Numbered from the stretch's first letter, positions 54,162-62,555 are shown. The stretch is 64,000 nt of DNA from Pontibacter sp. HSC-14F20 (GCF_019599265.1 NZ_JAHZTC010000003.1:186001-250000); one strand, 5' to 3'. Numbers and translations: made by a program. Notes: generated by a model from the sequence alone, not told the origin.

Positions 54162-54578
54162 TTACACCACTTCCAACTCCACATTTATGTTGCCTCGTGT
54201 GCCAATAGAATAAGGACATACCTCGTGCGCTTTGTCTACCAGCTCTTTTGCTATGTCCTTCTCGAGTCCCTGCAGGTGCACTTCCAGTTTAACGCCCAAC
54301 CCATATTTCCCATCTTCCGACCTAAGCAGATCCACGTGGGCCTTCACAGTAGACTCTGGATTTAACCGGATATGCTGCTTTCCGGCTACCAACAGCAAGG
54401 CACTCTGAAAACAGGCGGCATACCCTGCCGCAAACAGCTGCTCGGGGTTAGACTTCCCCTTCTCCCCTCCCAAACCTTCGGGCAACGAAAGCGGCATATC
54501 GATAACGCCATCTGATGACACAACATGGCCACGACGGCCGCCGGTGGCAGTAACCTCTGCCGTATATACTTTTTCCAT
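54162..54578 (-). CDS. ohr: Organic hydroperoxide resistance protein
   Basis: 138 residues. Ohr pattern with FAAGYAACFQSALLLVAG (first Cys) and VDKAHEVCPYSIGTRGNINVELEVV, cut as KAHEVCPYSIGTRGNI (second Cys). These thiols reduce organic peroxides, normally with lipoyl-dihydrolipoamide. Convergent with sucC through a shared terminator. Confidence 0.92.
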   Translation of the reverse strand: MEKVYTAEVTATGGRRGHVVSSDGVIDMPLSLPEGLGGEKGKSNPEQLFAAGYAACFQSALLLVAGKQHIRLNPESTVKAHVDLLRSEDGKYGLGVKLEVHLQGLEKDIAKELVDKAHEVCPYSIGTRGNINVELEVV

Positions 54579-54750
54579 AGCTTCCTGATTCTGTTTGCTT
54601 GATTTGAAATATTATTTACTAACTCCCGAAATCTGCTTATTGTTTTGGGTATGATGCAATTAAGAAACTTTCGCTGTCTATTACCTGCCTTCTATACCTT
54701 ACAGGAATATAATTATTGGTGCTAAAATTTCCTTTTTAGCGCATTGTTCC

Positions 54751-54758
54751 TATTTTTG
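54751..54758 (+). promoter_or_regulatory. -7 box of tRNA-Arg
   Basis: TATTTTTG (TAnnTTTG) 12 bases before the mature 5' end of the tRNA. Confidence 0.6.
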
Positions 54759-54769
54759 CAACACGGAAA

Positions 54770-54843
54770 GCACCCGTAGTTCAACTGGATAGAATATCGG
54801 ATTTCGGCTCCGAGGGTTAGGGGTTCGAATCCTCTCGGGTGCA
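54770..54843 (+). tRNA. tRNA-Arg (anticodon TCG)
   Basis: GCACCCG/CGGGTGC acceptor, D-arm AGTTCAACTGGATAGAA, anticodon stem TCGGA/TCCGA with loop TTTCGGC (anticodon TCG, codons CGN), T-arm with GGTTCGAATCC, discriminator A. CCA is not encoded. Confidence 0.92.
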
Positions 54844-54858
54844 CAAGTACAATTTAAT

Positions 54859-54893
54859 GCGCCAGCTACTTTAAAAGTGGCTGGCGCTTTTTT
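54859..54893 (+). terminator. Terminator after tRNA-Arg (direct repeat 1)
   Basis: Stem GCGCCAGCTACT/AGTGGCTGGCGC with a T-run. The segment GCACAAGTACAATTT in front (54841-54855) and this hairpin recur, diverged but with covarying stems, at 58034-58086 and 60430-60481. Confidence 0.9.
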
Positions 54894-55236
54894 GTTTGCT
54901 CCTGCTAAATTAAACAGCTTTTTCACCATAAGCCCACCTAAATACACAAAGATACTTGTATTCGAATTATCCTATTACATCTTTATGTGTATAGCATATT
55001 TTCACTTTTCACGCTCCTCTAACTGTTGAGCTACGTCGCCGCAGTGGTTTTGCTTAGCTCATGGCAGCGACAGACATCAAGAGATAAAGGTAGCTGTCTG
55101 ATGAACAATCTGTTGGAGTCGGCTGGAAGGGGTACTGCTAACGCATTTCAATAGACCACGCGCTTCTGAGGAGAGTACTGGGCATTTTCTGAAAGCAGCC
55201 TGAGGTGAAAGTTTATTGGCACAGTCTTGCACGTGC

Positions 55237-56796
55237 TTAATTCAACGCCTGCACTTTTATCACTCTTTTAACAATCCTACCCTGCGGGGAAGTCAACACA
55301 AACAGGTACAGCCCATCTGCTAGACCTGCCAGGCTCAGCTCGGCAACGCCCGGACTCTCCAGCGGAAACCTGTTTACCAGCCGCTGGCCAACGGCATTGA
55401 TCACCTGCACTTCAAATTGCTGTGGACATGCGCCACCCACCCTTAATCGCACCGCATCCGGTGTCGGATTGGGGTATAGTGCGATGGCAGGATCACAATC
55501 ACCCGGCTCCCGTTCCCCCGGCTCTAGGCCTTTGAAGTAGGACTGGATGAAATTTGGGAGCCCAAGCGCCACATTGCCGCCCCCGAAGTTAAACTCGCGG
55601 AGGCTGACTTCGCAGCTGTATCCTGGCTCGTTGGGCTTTCCGATCACAAGTACCGTGCGCCCCTCCCGGCTGTCTTGCTTGTCGTACACGTGATGACTCG
55701 TGCCGTAGAGTCTCCCATCGGGACCCAGCTGCAGGTCGAAGTAGCCCGTGCCGAGCTCTGTGGAGGGAATGTCTGTATTGCGGTTGCCCCTGATAATGCT
55801 CTGACCCGAGGCAATGACGGCCTCCGGGCTGCCAGCCGCCAGGTCATACTGTCTGATGATGTCCTTGGCCGTGGCACCAGCCGGACTCAGGCAGCTTACG
55901 TAGAGCTTGGTGTTGTCAGGGGAGAAGGACACGCCATACTGTGCCTCCAGATTGCCCAGGCTGAGGTAATTGGAGAGCACGCCGCTTTCCGGGTCAAAGT
56001 CAAACAGGTCGAATGGCCGTTCCAGCTTCGCCGAAACGGCGCATCCCAGCTTCCTGCCATCAGGCGAGGCTTTCATCATGCCCCTGATCTCGCTGTTGTC
56101 CACTCTGTCTCCCGCCATACGGCGCTGGTGCGCAGAGCCAATACGCTGCGTTACCGGCTCGCCAACGCCAACTGCCGAAATAGGGAAGACAAGAAAAGCG
56201 TCACTGTCCCAGGCATGGACAAGGAGCCAATAGTCCCGTCCGTTGCTGTGAGGAATGGCCGTCAGCTTCTCCGTCAACCCCTGCCGCAAAAGTGTATTCT
56301 TTCCTTCGGCCACCACTCCCCCTCTCCCGCCGTCCAGGCGCATGTCCACCAGCGAGTAGCGCAACTCGCAGCTGTAGGCAGGCTCTATGGAATCAACGAT
56401 ATAGCCAAAGCTACAGTTATATCTGTCAGCTGGCTGGCTGAAACGGATGGAGAAAACATAAAAGCGGTGCGCATCGCCGGGCACGGGCACAATCAGGGAC
56501 GGCTGGCTGATGGCAGAGGGGCACTCGGGAGGGAACTCGTCGCTGCCGGGCATCAGGCGGTGCTCCCTGTTCCAAAAGTTTCGGCCATTCGTGTAGAAGA
56601 GCAGCTGCCCCGTCTCCCTATCGGACATGACGGCCGAAGCGCTTTCGGTGATCAGCGCACCGCCAGGCAAAGGGGCGGCCTGACCGCTGCTGAAATCCAG
56701 CCCCGCCCTGTTTCCGAAGTACCAGTTCACGGCCTCCTGCTGAGCCGCCGCCTGCAGGCTCAGTAGTGACAGCAGCAAAAGAAAGAGGCTTTTCAT
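55237..56796 (-). CDS. Secreted T9SS protein, possible beta-propeller
   Basis: 519 residues. Signal peptide MKSLFLLLLSLLSLQAAAQ; repetitive WYFGNRAG, LLFYTNGRNFW, GVSFSPDNTKLYVS and YGTSHHVYD segments suggest a propeller; C-terminal sorting tail with IALYPNPTPDAVRLRVGG, VINAVGQRL, LADGLYLFVLTSP. Exported through T9SS; function unknown. GC-rich relative to neighbours. It lies between the first two tRNA-Arg-type repeats. Confidence 0.82.
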   Translation of the reverse strand: MKSLFLLLLSLLSLQAAAQQEAVNWYFGNRAGLDFSSGQAAPLPGGALITESASAVMSDRETGQLLFYTNGRNFWNREHRLMPGSDEFPPECPSAISQPSLIVPVPGDAHRFYVFSIRFSQPADRYNCSFGYIVDSIEPAYSCELRYSLVDMRLDGGRGGVVAEGKNTLLRQGLTEKLTAIPHSNGRDYWLLVHAWDSDAFLVFPISAVGVGEPVTQRIGSAHQRRMAGDRVDNSEIRGMMKASPDGRKLGCAVSAKLERPFDLFDFDPESGVLSNYLSLGNLEAQYGVSFSPDNTKLYVSCLSPAGATAKDIIRQYDLAAGSPEAVIASGQSIIRGNRNTDIPSTELGTGYFDLQLGPDGRLYGTSHHVYDKQDSREGRTVLVIGKPNEPGYSCEVSLREFNFGGGNVALGLPNFIQSYFKGLEPGEREPGDCDPAIALYPNPTPDAVRLRVGGACPQQFEVQVINAVGQRLVNRFPLESPGVAELSLAGLADGLYLFVLTSPQGRIVKRVIKVQALN

Positions 56797-57086
56797 AACA
56801 GTGCTGGTTTAAGGCAAGATACAAAAAAGCGTCACAACCTTTACCAGGTCTACGGTAGTTTAACGCAATTTCAGAAGGCTTGAGATGCTGCCCATCGTTA
56901 GCTAATCATGAATTGATTATCAATGAGTGTCAATGAAGACACAATTAATCAAAGATTCTGCACAGGAGGTGTGAGACGTATTGAGCCATCTCATATAAAT
57001 GCCTCGTCTGCTAATTTAAACGAGTTCAATTGCTTGCCACCGCCTTGCACCATCACCCACTTTTTGATGCGAACCAAATTAGCACC

Positions 57087-57117
57087 TTGATAAATGGTAG
57101 AACTTTTACTACCTTTG
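57087..57117 (+). promoter_or_regulatory. Promoter and candidate operator of hicAB
   Basis: TTG (57087-57089), 20-bp spacer, TACCTTTG (57110-57117): a good fit to Bacteroidetes -33/-7. An inverted repeat GGTAG/CTACC (57096-57100 and 57109-57113) overlaps the spacer and -7 box, where the HicB antitoxin would be expected to bind. The rest of the spacer 56797-57086 shows nothing. Confidence 0.6.
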
Positions 57118-57141
57118 ATGCGTTAACAAATTAGAAGTCCA

Positions 57142-57318
57142 ATGAAGTCAAAAGAGTTGCACCGCCTCATTGAACAAGCAGGGTGGGTGTGTATCCGGGT
57201 GACTGGGAGCCATTATATCTACAAGAAGGATGGCAGGGTCTTTCCAGTCCCGTTTCATGGCTCTAAGGAGGTAGGCACAGGACTTGCAAGTAAAATCAAG
57301 AAGGAGATGGGGCTTTAA
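57142..57318 (+). CDS. hicA: HicA-type toxin (mRNA interferase)
   Basis: 58 residues. dsRBD-like fold typical of HicA: KSKELHRLIEQAGWVCIRVT, then GSHYIYKKDGRVFPVPFHG, with the active His in GSHYIY, and SKEVGTGLASKIKKEMGL. HicA cleaves mRNA. The gene lies 35 bases before hicB, in the toxin-first order usual for this family. Confidence 0.88.
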   Translation: MKSKELHRLIEQAGWVCIRVTGSHYIYKKDGRVFPVPFHGSKEVGTGLASKIKKEMGL

Positions 57319-57353
57319 TCCCCCTTACAGTTACAGTCGAAGCAGTTAATAAG

Positions 57354-57752
57354 ATGGAGCAGGTAAAAATCATAATCGAACGAACAGACGACCTCTACAG
57401 CGCGTACGCAGAAAACGTGGAAGGTGTCTATGGTGGCGGTGATACCGTTGATGAAGCTTTGCAGTCCGTGATGGAGACCATACGGTTGATAAAAGAGTAC
57501 AACACCCCGGAAAATGTGCCCGATGTGCTAAAGGGCGATCACGGGGTTGTTTACAAGTTTGACACTGTCAGTCTTTTAAGCTACTACAAGGGCATCTTTA
57601 CAAACGCTGCGTTGGAGCGAATAACAGGAATCAACCAGAAGCAGTTACAGCACTACGCATCGGGATTGAAGAAGCCCCGTAAACCTCAGGCCGAGAAAAT
57701 AGAGAATGCGCTGCATAATTTAGGCAAAGAGCTGCTGGCGGTACACTTATAG
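57354..57752 (+). CDS. hicB: HicB-type antitoxin
   Basis: 132 residues: N-terminal HicB fold (VKIIIERTDDLYSAYAENVE, GVYGGGDTVDEALQSVMETI) and a C-terminal helical DNA-binding domain (LERITGINQKQLQHYASGLK). Binds and inhibits HicA and probably represses the promoter. The operon ends in a terminator at 57771-57806. Confidence 0.88.
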   Translation: MEQVKIIIERTDDLYSAYAENVEGVYGGGDTVDEALQSVMETIRLIKEYNTPENVPDVLKGDHGVVYKFDTVSLLSYYKGIFTNAALERITGINQKQLQHYASGLKKPRKPQAEKIENALHNLGKELLAVHL

Positions 57753-57770
57753 CGCTGGCCATGAAACAGC

Positions 57771-57806
57771 AAAAGCCCACCCTGCAGGAGTGCGGGGTGG
57801 GCTTTT
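57771..57806 (+). terminator. Terminator after hicAB
   Basis: Stem AAAAGCCCACCC/GGGTGGGCTTTT, loop of 12 bases. Confidence 0.85.
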
Positions 57807-57974
57807 CGTTTGCCTGCGTTATGAATCAATATCTGTGTCCTACATTGTAAGCTCCGCCCTTACGACAACCCTTTATTCAAATCGATACCTGATTACGAAC
57901 CACCGTCGGACGGCAGGGCCAAGCCTGTACGGGACTGCGTCACCTTCCCATGATATATACTTACCACGGCGCAG

Positions 57975-58086
57975 TTAGTCGCTCAGTTTCCTCAAATCCT
58001 CCATGAAATGGTTCGAAATTTGTCCGTTCAAGAGCACAAGTACAATTTCAGGCGTCAGTCACTGCAGAAGTGGCTGACGCTTTTTT
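57975..58086 (+). repeat. Degenerate tRNA-Arg end plus terminator (direct repeat 2)
   Basis: TTCCTCAAATCCTCC, GGTTCGAAATTTGTCC (T-loop-like), GAGCACAAGTACAATTT and a hairpin GCGTCAGTCACT/AGTGGCTGACGC with T-run. It matches DR3 over about 110 bases and the tRNA-Arg 3' region over the last 50. The spacer 57807-57974 holds no gene I can support. Confidence 0.75.
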
Positions 58087-58276
58087 ATTCATCTACAATC
58101 AAAATCAAGCAATTTCGTACCGAACATAACACTCATCACTAAACATATAATATTAATATAGTCATATTTAAATCATAATCAATGTTACAACAACAAGGTC
58201 ACAACAAATGTCTGATTAATCAATTTATGTTAAAGGGCATATCTTAACCTACTTTGTGTATAGTTAACTGAATATC

Positions 58277-58474
58277 ATGCGCATAAAAGCTATCGTACGA
58301 AAAGGCCATATGAAAGAGATAGATGAGCAAGAGGACCTGCTCTACTGGCTCAGCCGCTCCCCTAAAGAAAGAATAGAGGCGGTCACCTTCATCATTTCCC
58401 AGTTTCTCAAGCCGAGGCAAAGGATGGACAAAAGTGCTGTGACCAGAAGAAAGCTTTCTCATGGTCTTAGCTAG
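58277..58474 (+). CDS. Small hypothetical protein of a nucleotidyltransferase pair
   Basis: 65 residues: KGHMKEIDEQEDLLYWLSRS, PKERIEAVTFIISQFLKP, RQRMDKSAVTRRKL. This short protein is typically encoded just before an AbiEii/DUF6036-like nucleotidyltransferase in Cytophagales; here the partner is truncated. Its role, possibly antitoxin-like, is unproven. Confidence 0.6.
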   Translation: MRIKAIVRKGHMKEIDEQEDLLYWLSRSPKERIEAVTFIISQFLKPRQRMDKSAVTRRKLSHGLS

Positions 58475-58556
58475 GGATTTCGAGGAGTTCATCGGCCTGC
58501 TGAACAAGCACGGTGTGGAATATCTGGTGGTAGGGGGCTGCTCCACTTTTGGTTAG
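58461..58556 (+). pseudogene. Truncated nucleotidyltransferase
   Basis: 32-codon ORF starting inside the previous gene: DFEEFIGLLNKHGVEYLVVGG matches the N-terminus of AbiEii/DUF6036 nucleotidyltransferases, but it stops (TAG, 58554-58556) just after GGC-STFG, before the catalytic acidic residues. Normal proteins are about 150-190 residues. Confidence 0.6.
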
Positions 58557-58671
58557 CCGATATAGGCCGTTCCAACTCCCTGCAGCAGCATATTCGCTCT
58601 GCAGTATTATATCATTTCCGCTATTGGTTCTCTATACCTTATAGGCTATAACCTTATACACTTACTCAAGA

Positions 58672-58772
58672 TTATACCCTATAAGGTATAATTATTTTCT
58701 GGTCATACTATTTTATACCCGATAAGGTATAAGATAACAATTTTCCTTATCTTTATACCCGATAAGGTATAA
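58672..58772. promoter_or_regulatory. Three palindromic operators before hipB
   Basis: TTATACC-N6-GGTATAA at 58672-58691, 58713-58732 and 58753-58772, spaced 40-41 bp (about four helical turns); the last ends 3 bp before the hipB ATG. E. coli HipB binds TATCC-N8-GGATA, a comparable layout, so autorepression is likely. Additional half-sites occur around 58632-58656. Confidence 0.8.
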
Positions 58773-58775
58773 AAC

Positions 58776-58988
58776 ATGTTGTTACACGAATTTGTAAAGG
58801 AGCGGCGGAAAACGGCCGGGCTCACACAGCCAGAACTGGCGGCCAAGGCAGGCGTCGGCCTCCGCTTTCTGCGCGACCTGGAGCAAGGGAAGGAAAGCCT
58901 GCGCCTGGACAAGGTGAACCAGGTGCTGCAGCTCTTTGGCTATCGGGTAGGCCCGCTGCCCATCAACCGAAACGAACTACTACAATGA
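58776..58988 (+). CDS. hipB: HipB-type HTH antitoxin/repressor
   Basis: 70 residues. A single xre-type HTH (FVKERRKTAGLTQPELAAKA, GVGLRFLRDLEQGKESLRLD) with KVNQVLQLFGYRVGPLP as dimerisation tail. It overlaps hipS by ATGA. Confidence 0.85.
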   Translation: MLLHEFVKERRKTAGLTQPELAAKAGVGLRFLRDLEQGKESLRLDKVNQVLQLFGYRVGPLPINRNELLQ

Positions 58989-59320
58989 GGAAAGCAGAAG
59001 TCAAATACATGGACAATACAGCCGGCTGGCTCACACAGGATGAAACCGGGTACCACTACACCTATGACGCGGCCTATCTCCGGTCGAAAAACCCGGAGCC
59101 TGTCAGCCTGACCCTCCCCCTGCGGGAAGAACCTTACGATGACCGGGTGCTGTTCCCTTTCTTCGACGGACTGATACCGGAGGGCTGGCTGTTGGACATA
59201 GCCGAAAAGAACTGGAAGCTGAACCCAAGAGACCGGATGGGGCTGCTGCTGGCCTGCTGTAAGGACTGCATAGGCGCTGTAAGCATTCACCCTGTGGCAG
59301 CAGAGGAGGCTGAGTCATGA
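58985..59320 (+). CDS. hipS: HipS-type antitoxin (HipA N-terminal subdomain)
   Basis: 111 residues matching the HipA N-terminal region as a separate gene: VKYMDNTAGWLTQDETGYHY, TYDAAYLRSKNPEPVSLTLP, FPFFDGLIPEGWLLDIAEKN, and RMGLLLACCKDCIGAVSI. In HipBST systems this protein, rather than HipB, neutralises the kinase. It overlaps both neighbours by ATGA, so the three genes are translationally coupled. Confidence 0.8.
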   Translation: MRKAEVKYMDNTAGWLTQDETGYHYTYDAAYLRSKNPEPVSLTLPLREEPYDDRVLFPFFDGLIPEGWLLDIAEKNWKLNPRDRMGLLLACCKDCIGAVSIHPVAAEEAES

Positions 59321-60267
59321 GCAAGTGCCTGTTCTGTTACCAGCCCCTGCCAGGAGGAGAAGCAGACTTCCATCCGGCCTGTAGCAGAAAGCTCTTTGGC
59401 CAGGCTACCGCTCCCATCCTGCCTTACACCGAAGAACAGATGGAGGACCTGGCCAAGCAGACAATACGAAGCCAGATCGCGGTGACCGGCGTGCAGCCCA
59501 AACTCTCGTTGGAACTGGGCCCCGCGGAGAGAGAAGGAGAGCCAAAGCGCCTCACGATCGTAGGGTTGTGGGGAGGCTATATCTTGAAGCCCCCGAGCCA
59601 GCACTACCGGAATCTGCCGGAGGTGGAGGACCTGACGATGCAACTGGCAGCGATCGCTGGCATCGCGGTGGTGCCACATAGCCTGATACGCCTGCAGTCT
59701 GGCAGCCTGGCCTACATTACCAGGCGCATTGACCGTGCCCGGAAGGGCAAACTGCACATGGAGGACATGTGCCAACTCACAGAGCGGCTGACGGAGGACA
59801 AGTACCGGGGCTCCTATGAGCAAATCGCCAAGGCCATTCTCAGATACTCAGCCAACCCGGGTCTGGATGTGGTTAACTTCTACGAGCAGGTGCTATTCTC
59901 TTTCCTGACGGGCAATGCCGATATGCATCTGAAGAACTTCTCTCTGCTCCACCAGCCCGGCTTGGGCCCGGTGCTTGCCCCGGCCTATGATCTTGTGGCA
60001 ACGGTGCTGGTGAACCCGGCAGACGATGAGGACCTGGCGCTAACGCTCAACGGCAAAAAGAAAAGAATCAACCGCAAGGATTTCACTGCGGCCCTTAGCT
60101 CCTCCATGCTCAGCGAAAAGCAACAGGAGAACATGTTCGGAAAGATGAGGAGAGCAAAACCAAAATGGCTTGCCTTTATTGATCTCAGCTTCCTGAGCCA
60201 GGATCTTAAGTCCGCCTACAAAAATGTGCTGCAGATGCGGTTCTCCAGGCTGGGGCTTGATGGGTAA
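59317..60267 (+). CDS. hipT: HipT-type serine kinase toxin
   Basis: 316 residues, corresponding to the C-terminal kinase part of HipA. An N-terminal zinc-like cluster (Cys4, Cys7, His19, Cys22) precedes the Gly-rich loop VTGVQPKLS (56-64), Lys91 in YILKPP, catalytic NADMHLKN (Asp202, Asn207) and YDLV (Asp225). HipA phosphorylates glutamyl-tRNA synthetase and HipT of E. coli O127 phosphorylates tryptophanyl-tRNA synthetase; the target here is unknown. Confidence 0.85.
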   Translation: MSKCLFCYQPLPGGEADFHPACSRKLFGQATAPILPYTEEQMEDLAKQTIRSQIAVTGVQPKLSLELGPAEREGEPKRLTIVGLWGGYILKPPSQHYRNLPEVEDLTMQLAAIAGIAVVPHSLIRLQSGSLAYITRRIDRARKGKLHMEDMCQLTERLTEDKYRGSYEQIAKAILRYSANPGLDVVNFYEQVLFSFLTGNADMHLKNFSLLHQPGLGPVLAPAYDLVATVLVNPADDEDLALTLNGKKKRINRKDFTAALSSSMLSEKQQENMFGKMRRAKPKWLAFIDLSFLSQDLKSAYKNVLQMRFSRLGLDG

Positions 60268-60370
60268 TATGCAAAGGGAAGAAGTTCACAAAGAAACCAA
60301 CTCAACAGGAAGCTTCTGAGATCCTGATCCGGCCCAGGCAGTCCTGCCCCACTGTGACTGGACAAAAACC

Positions 60371-60481
60371 TTAGACACTTAGCTTCCTCAAATCCTCCCT
60401 AAAATGGTTCGAAATTTGTCCACTCAAGAGCACAAGTACAATTTTAAGCGCTAGCTACTTAAAGGTGGTTAGCGCTTTTTT
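60371..60481 (+). repeat. Degenerate tRNA-Arg end plus terminator (direct repeat 3)
   Basis: Same blocks as DR2 (CTTCCTCAAATCCTCC, TGGTTCGAAATTTGTCC, GAGCACAAGTACAATTT), hairpin GCGCTAGCTACT paired with GGTGGTTAGCGC and a T-run. It ends the HipBST module. Confidence 0.75.
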
Positions 60482-60506
60482 GTTTGATGGGCTTTTCTGA
60501 GACCTT

Positions 60507-60671
60507 CTACAGGAAATAACTATTTATTGAAGAGATTGCGAGTGCGATCACATAAATCAGGAGTAACCATCTAAAAAGTAGCTTCTTGTTGACGAAACGC
60601 TTTAAAAACGGGTAAAACAGAAAATATACAATGCCTATGATGATCAGAATGTAGAGGAGCGCTTTTAACAA
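60507..60671 (-). CDS. Small two-helix membrane protein, TTG start
   Basis: 54 residues from a TTG at 60671. Two hydrophobic helices (LYILIIIGIVYFLFYPFL and WLLLIYVIALAISS) joined by a basic loop (KRFVNKKLLFR). No ATG in frame; the upstream frame is open for about a dozen more codons. Reads like real protein. Function unknown. Confidence 0.45.
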   Translation of the reverse strand: MLKALLYILIIIGIVYFLFYPFLKRFVNKKLLFRWLLLIYVIALAISSINSYFL

Positions 60672-60810
60672 TTTTAAATGTAATTTTATTAGATCGCAGC
60701 TAGGGCATCAGAGACGAATCTGATTAGGCAAAGGTATAAAATTGGCCAGCTAATCCCTACCTCAGAAAGCGTACTATTCTGCATTTACAGGCAGTAAGAT
60801 TTTTTGATTT

Positions 60811-62073
60811 ATGCAGGAAAACACCGTAAACAAACAACACGACCTACTGCGTGTACTCACACTAAAAGATGCGGTGGGAATTGGGCTGGGGGCCATTATC
60901 GGGGCAGGTATATTTGTTGTGACCGGTGTGGCGGCTGGTCTGGCCGGACCGGCCTTTCTAATCGGGTTACTATTTGCAGGTATAATTGCCGGCTTCAATG
61001 CGCTGTCTTCTGCCCAGTTGGCGGCCGTATACCCGCACTCCGGAGGTACTTATGAGTATGGCTACCGGCTCCTTAACCCTACGCTCGGTTTCGCGGCCGG
61101 CTGGATGTTCCTGATCAGCAAACTCTCGGCAGCCTGTGTTGTCGCCATTGGTTTTGGTAGTTACTTCTACCAGCTTATACCTGTCTTTTCTCCTTTAGTC
61201 CTCTCGGTACTGGCTGTGCTCCTGCTGACGGTGGCTAATTACTTCATCAAAAAAGCCGGGATGCTCAATCTTGTCATTGTTTCCATTACGCTTATTTCGC
61301 TGCTATACCTGGTGTTCAGCGGTATACCTGCTGTCAAACAGGAGAACTTTCAGCCCTTTGCCCCTTTTGGGATGGCAGGTATAGCCGAGGCGGCCGCACT
61401 GCTGTTTTTTGCTTTTACCGGGTATGCCCGCATTGCCACGTTGGCTGAGGAGGTTCGCGAACCTCATAAAACGATTCCCCGTGCTGTTATCATCACCATT
61501 GTTTCTGCCATCGTGCTGTATGCAGCCGTTTCGCTGATAGCAGTTGGTATAATTGGCACGGAGCGTATGGCCGACAGCAAATCGCCTTTGCATGTTGTGG
61601 CAAATACGCTGAGTACGCCAGCGATCAAAACCGTGGTCAAGATTGGCGCATGTACGGCTATGCTCGGGGTGCTGTTAAGTCAGATTTTGGGGATTAGCCG
61701 GATGATGCTGGCCATGGGAAGACGGCACGATCTGCCGCCGGTGTTTGAGCAGGTATACCACCGCTTTAGAGTCCCGCATGTAGGCGTACTTTTCACGGGA
61801 GCAATCATTCTGCTTCTGACCCTAGTGGGCTCTTTCGAATTTATTCTGCGTTCCGCCTCTTTCACGATTTTGCTATACTACAGCATCACTAACATCGCTG
61901 CTTTAAAACAACTAGGTTCGGAGCAGATCTACGGCAGGATCATACCAGCACTTGGACTTATTGGCTGCCTGGCCATGTCTGTGGCATTACCACTCCAGGT
62001 AATTCTTTCGGGCCTTAGCTTGCTGGTAGTTGGATTTATGATGCGTTTTCTGTTTCATAAGGTATATTCTTAA
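60811..62073 (+). CDS. APC superfamily amino acid permease
   Basis: 420 residues with about twelve hydrophobic segments. N-terminal GIGLGAIIGAGIFVVTGVAA and the FNALSSAQLAAVYPHSGGTY segment are typical of APC (2.A.3) transporters. Substrate not determined. No terminator precedes the tRNA-Pro, about 100 bases downstream. Confidence 0.9.
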   Translation: MQENTVNKQHDLLRVLTLKDAVGIGLGAIIGAGIFVVTGVAAGLAGPAFLIGLLFAGIIAGFNALSSAQLAAVYPHSGGTYEYGYRLLNPTLGFAAGWMFLISKLSAACVVAIGFGSYFYQLIPVFSPLVLSVLAVLLLTVANYFIKKAGMLNLVIVSITLISLLYLVFSGIPAVKQENFQPFAPFGMAGIAEAAALLFFAFTGYARIATLAEEVREPHKTIPRAVIITIVSAIVLYAAVSLIAVGIIGTERMADSKSPLHVVANTLSTPAIKTVVKIGACTAMLGVLLSQILGISRMMLAMGRRHDLPPVFEQVYHRFRVPHVGVLFTGAIILLLTLVGSFEFILRSASFTILLYYSITNIAALKQLGSEQIYGRIIPALGLIGCLAMSVALPLQVILSGLSLLVVGFMMRFLFHKVYS

Positions 62074-62175
62074 CCCGCTAGAAAAGCAGATTATAAAACC
62101 AGTGAATAACTCAGGTATAGGCGAAAAAATAGTCTTGCGGCAAAGCCGTGATTTTGCTATGTTGCAGAAAATTAT

Positions 62176-62249
62176 CGGGGTGTAGCGTAGCCTGGTATCG
62201 CGCCAGCATGGGGTGCTGGAGGTCGTGGGTTCGAATCCCGCCACTCCGA
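62176..62249 (+). tRNA. tRNA-Pro (anticodon GGG)
   Basis: CGGGGTG/CACTCCG acceptor (one G-T), D-arm AGCGTAGCCTGGTATCGCG, anticodon stem CCAGC/GCTGG with loop ATGGGGT (GGG), T-arm GTGGG/CCCGC-like with TTCGAAT, discriminator A; CCA not encoded. Confidence 0.9.
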
Positions 62250-62254
62250 CTATT

Positions 62255-62289
62255 AAAAATGCCTTTTACAGCGTGTAAAAGGCATTTTT
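62255..62289 (+). terminator. Terminator after tRNA-Pro
   Basis: Stem AAAAATGCCTTTTACA/TGTAAAAGGCATTTTT with a 3-nt loop. ACTGACGCAA follows at 62301-62310. Confidence 0.85.
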
Positions 62290-62555
62290 AATTATAAAAT
62301 ACTGACGCAAGACGTTCAAAAATCAACTTAAGCTTCTTAAAAAAAAAACAGTCCAAGCGCTCGTTTAAGTATATTCTTCTATAATATTTAAGCACTTATT
62401 ATCCCGCCATCCCTACTTAACTATTACTTACTACTCATCATTACATTATTCAATTAACATAGAAGCCTGATAGATAATCTGCATATAATAATAGATATAT
62501 TATATTTGCTATTCATATAAATCTTAGTCGTATTTAACTAACTCTCTTCACACAA

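Noticed and set aside
58672-58772. CRISPR-like array
   Set aside because: Only three palindromic units of about 20 bp with 20-bp gaps next to an HTH gene; operators explain them better.
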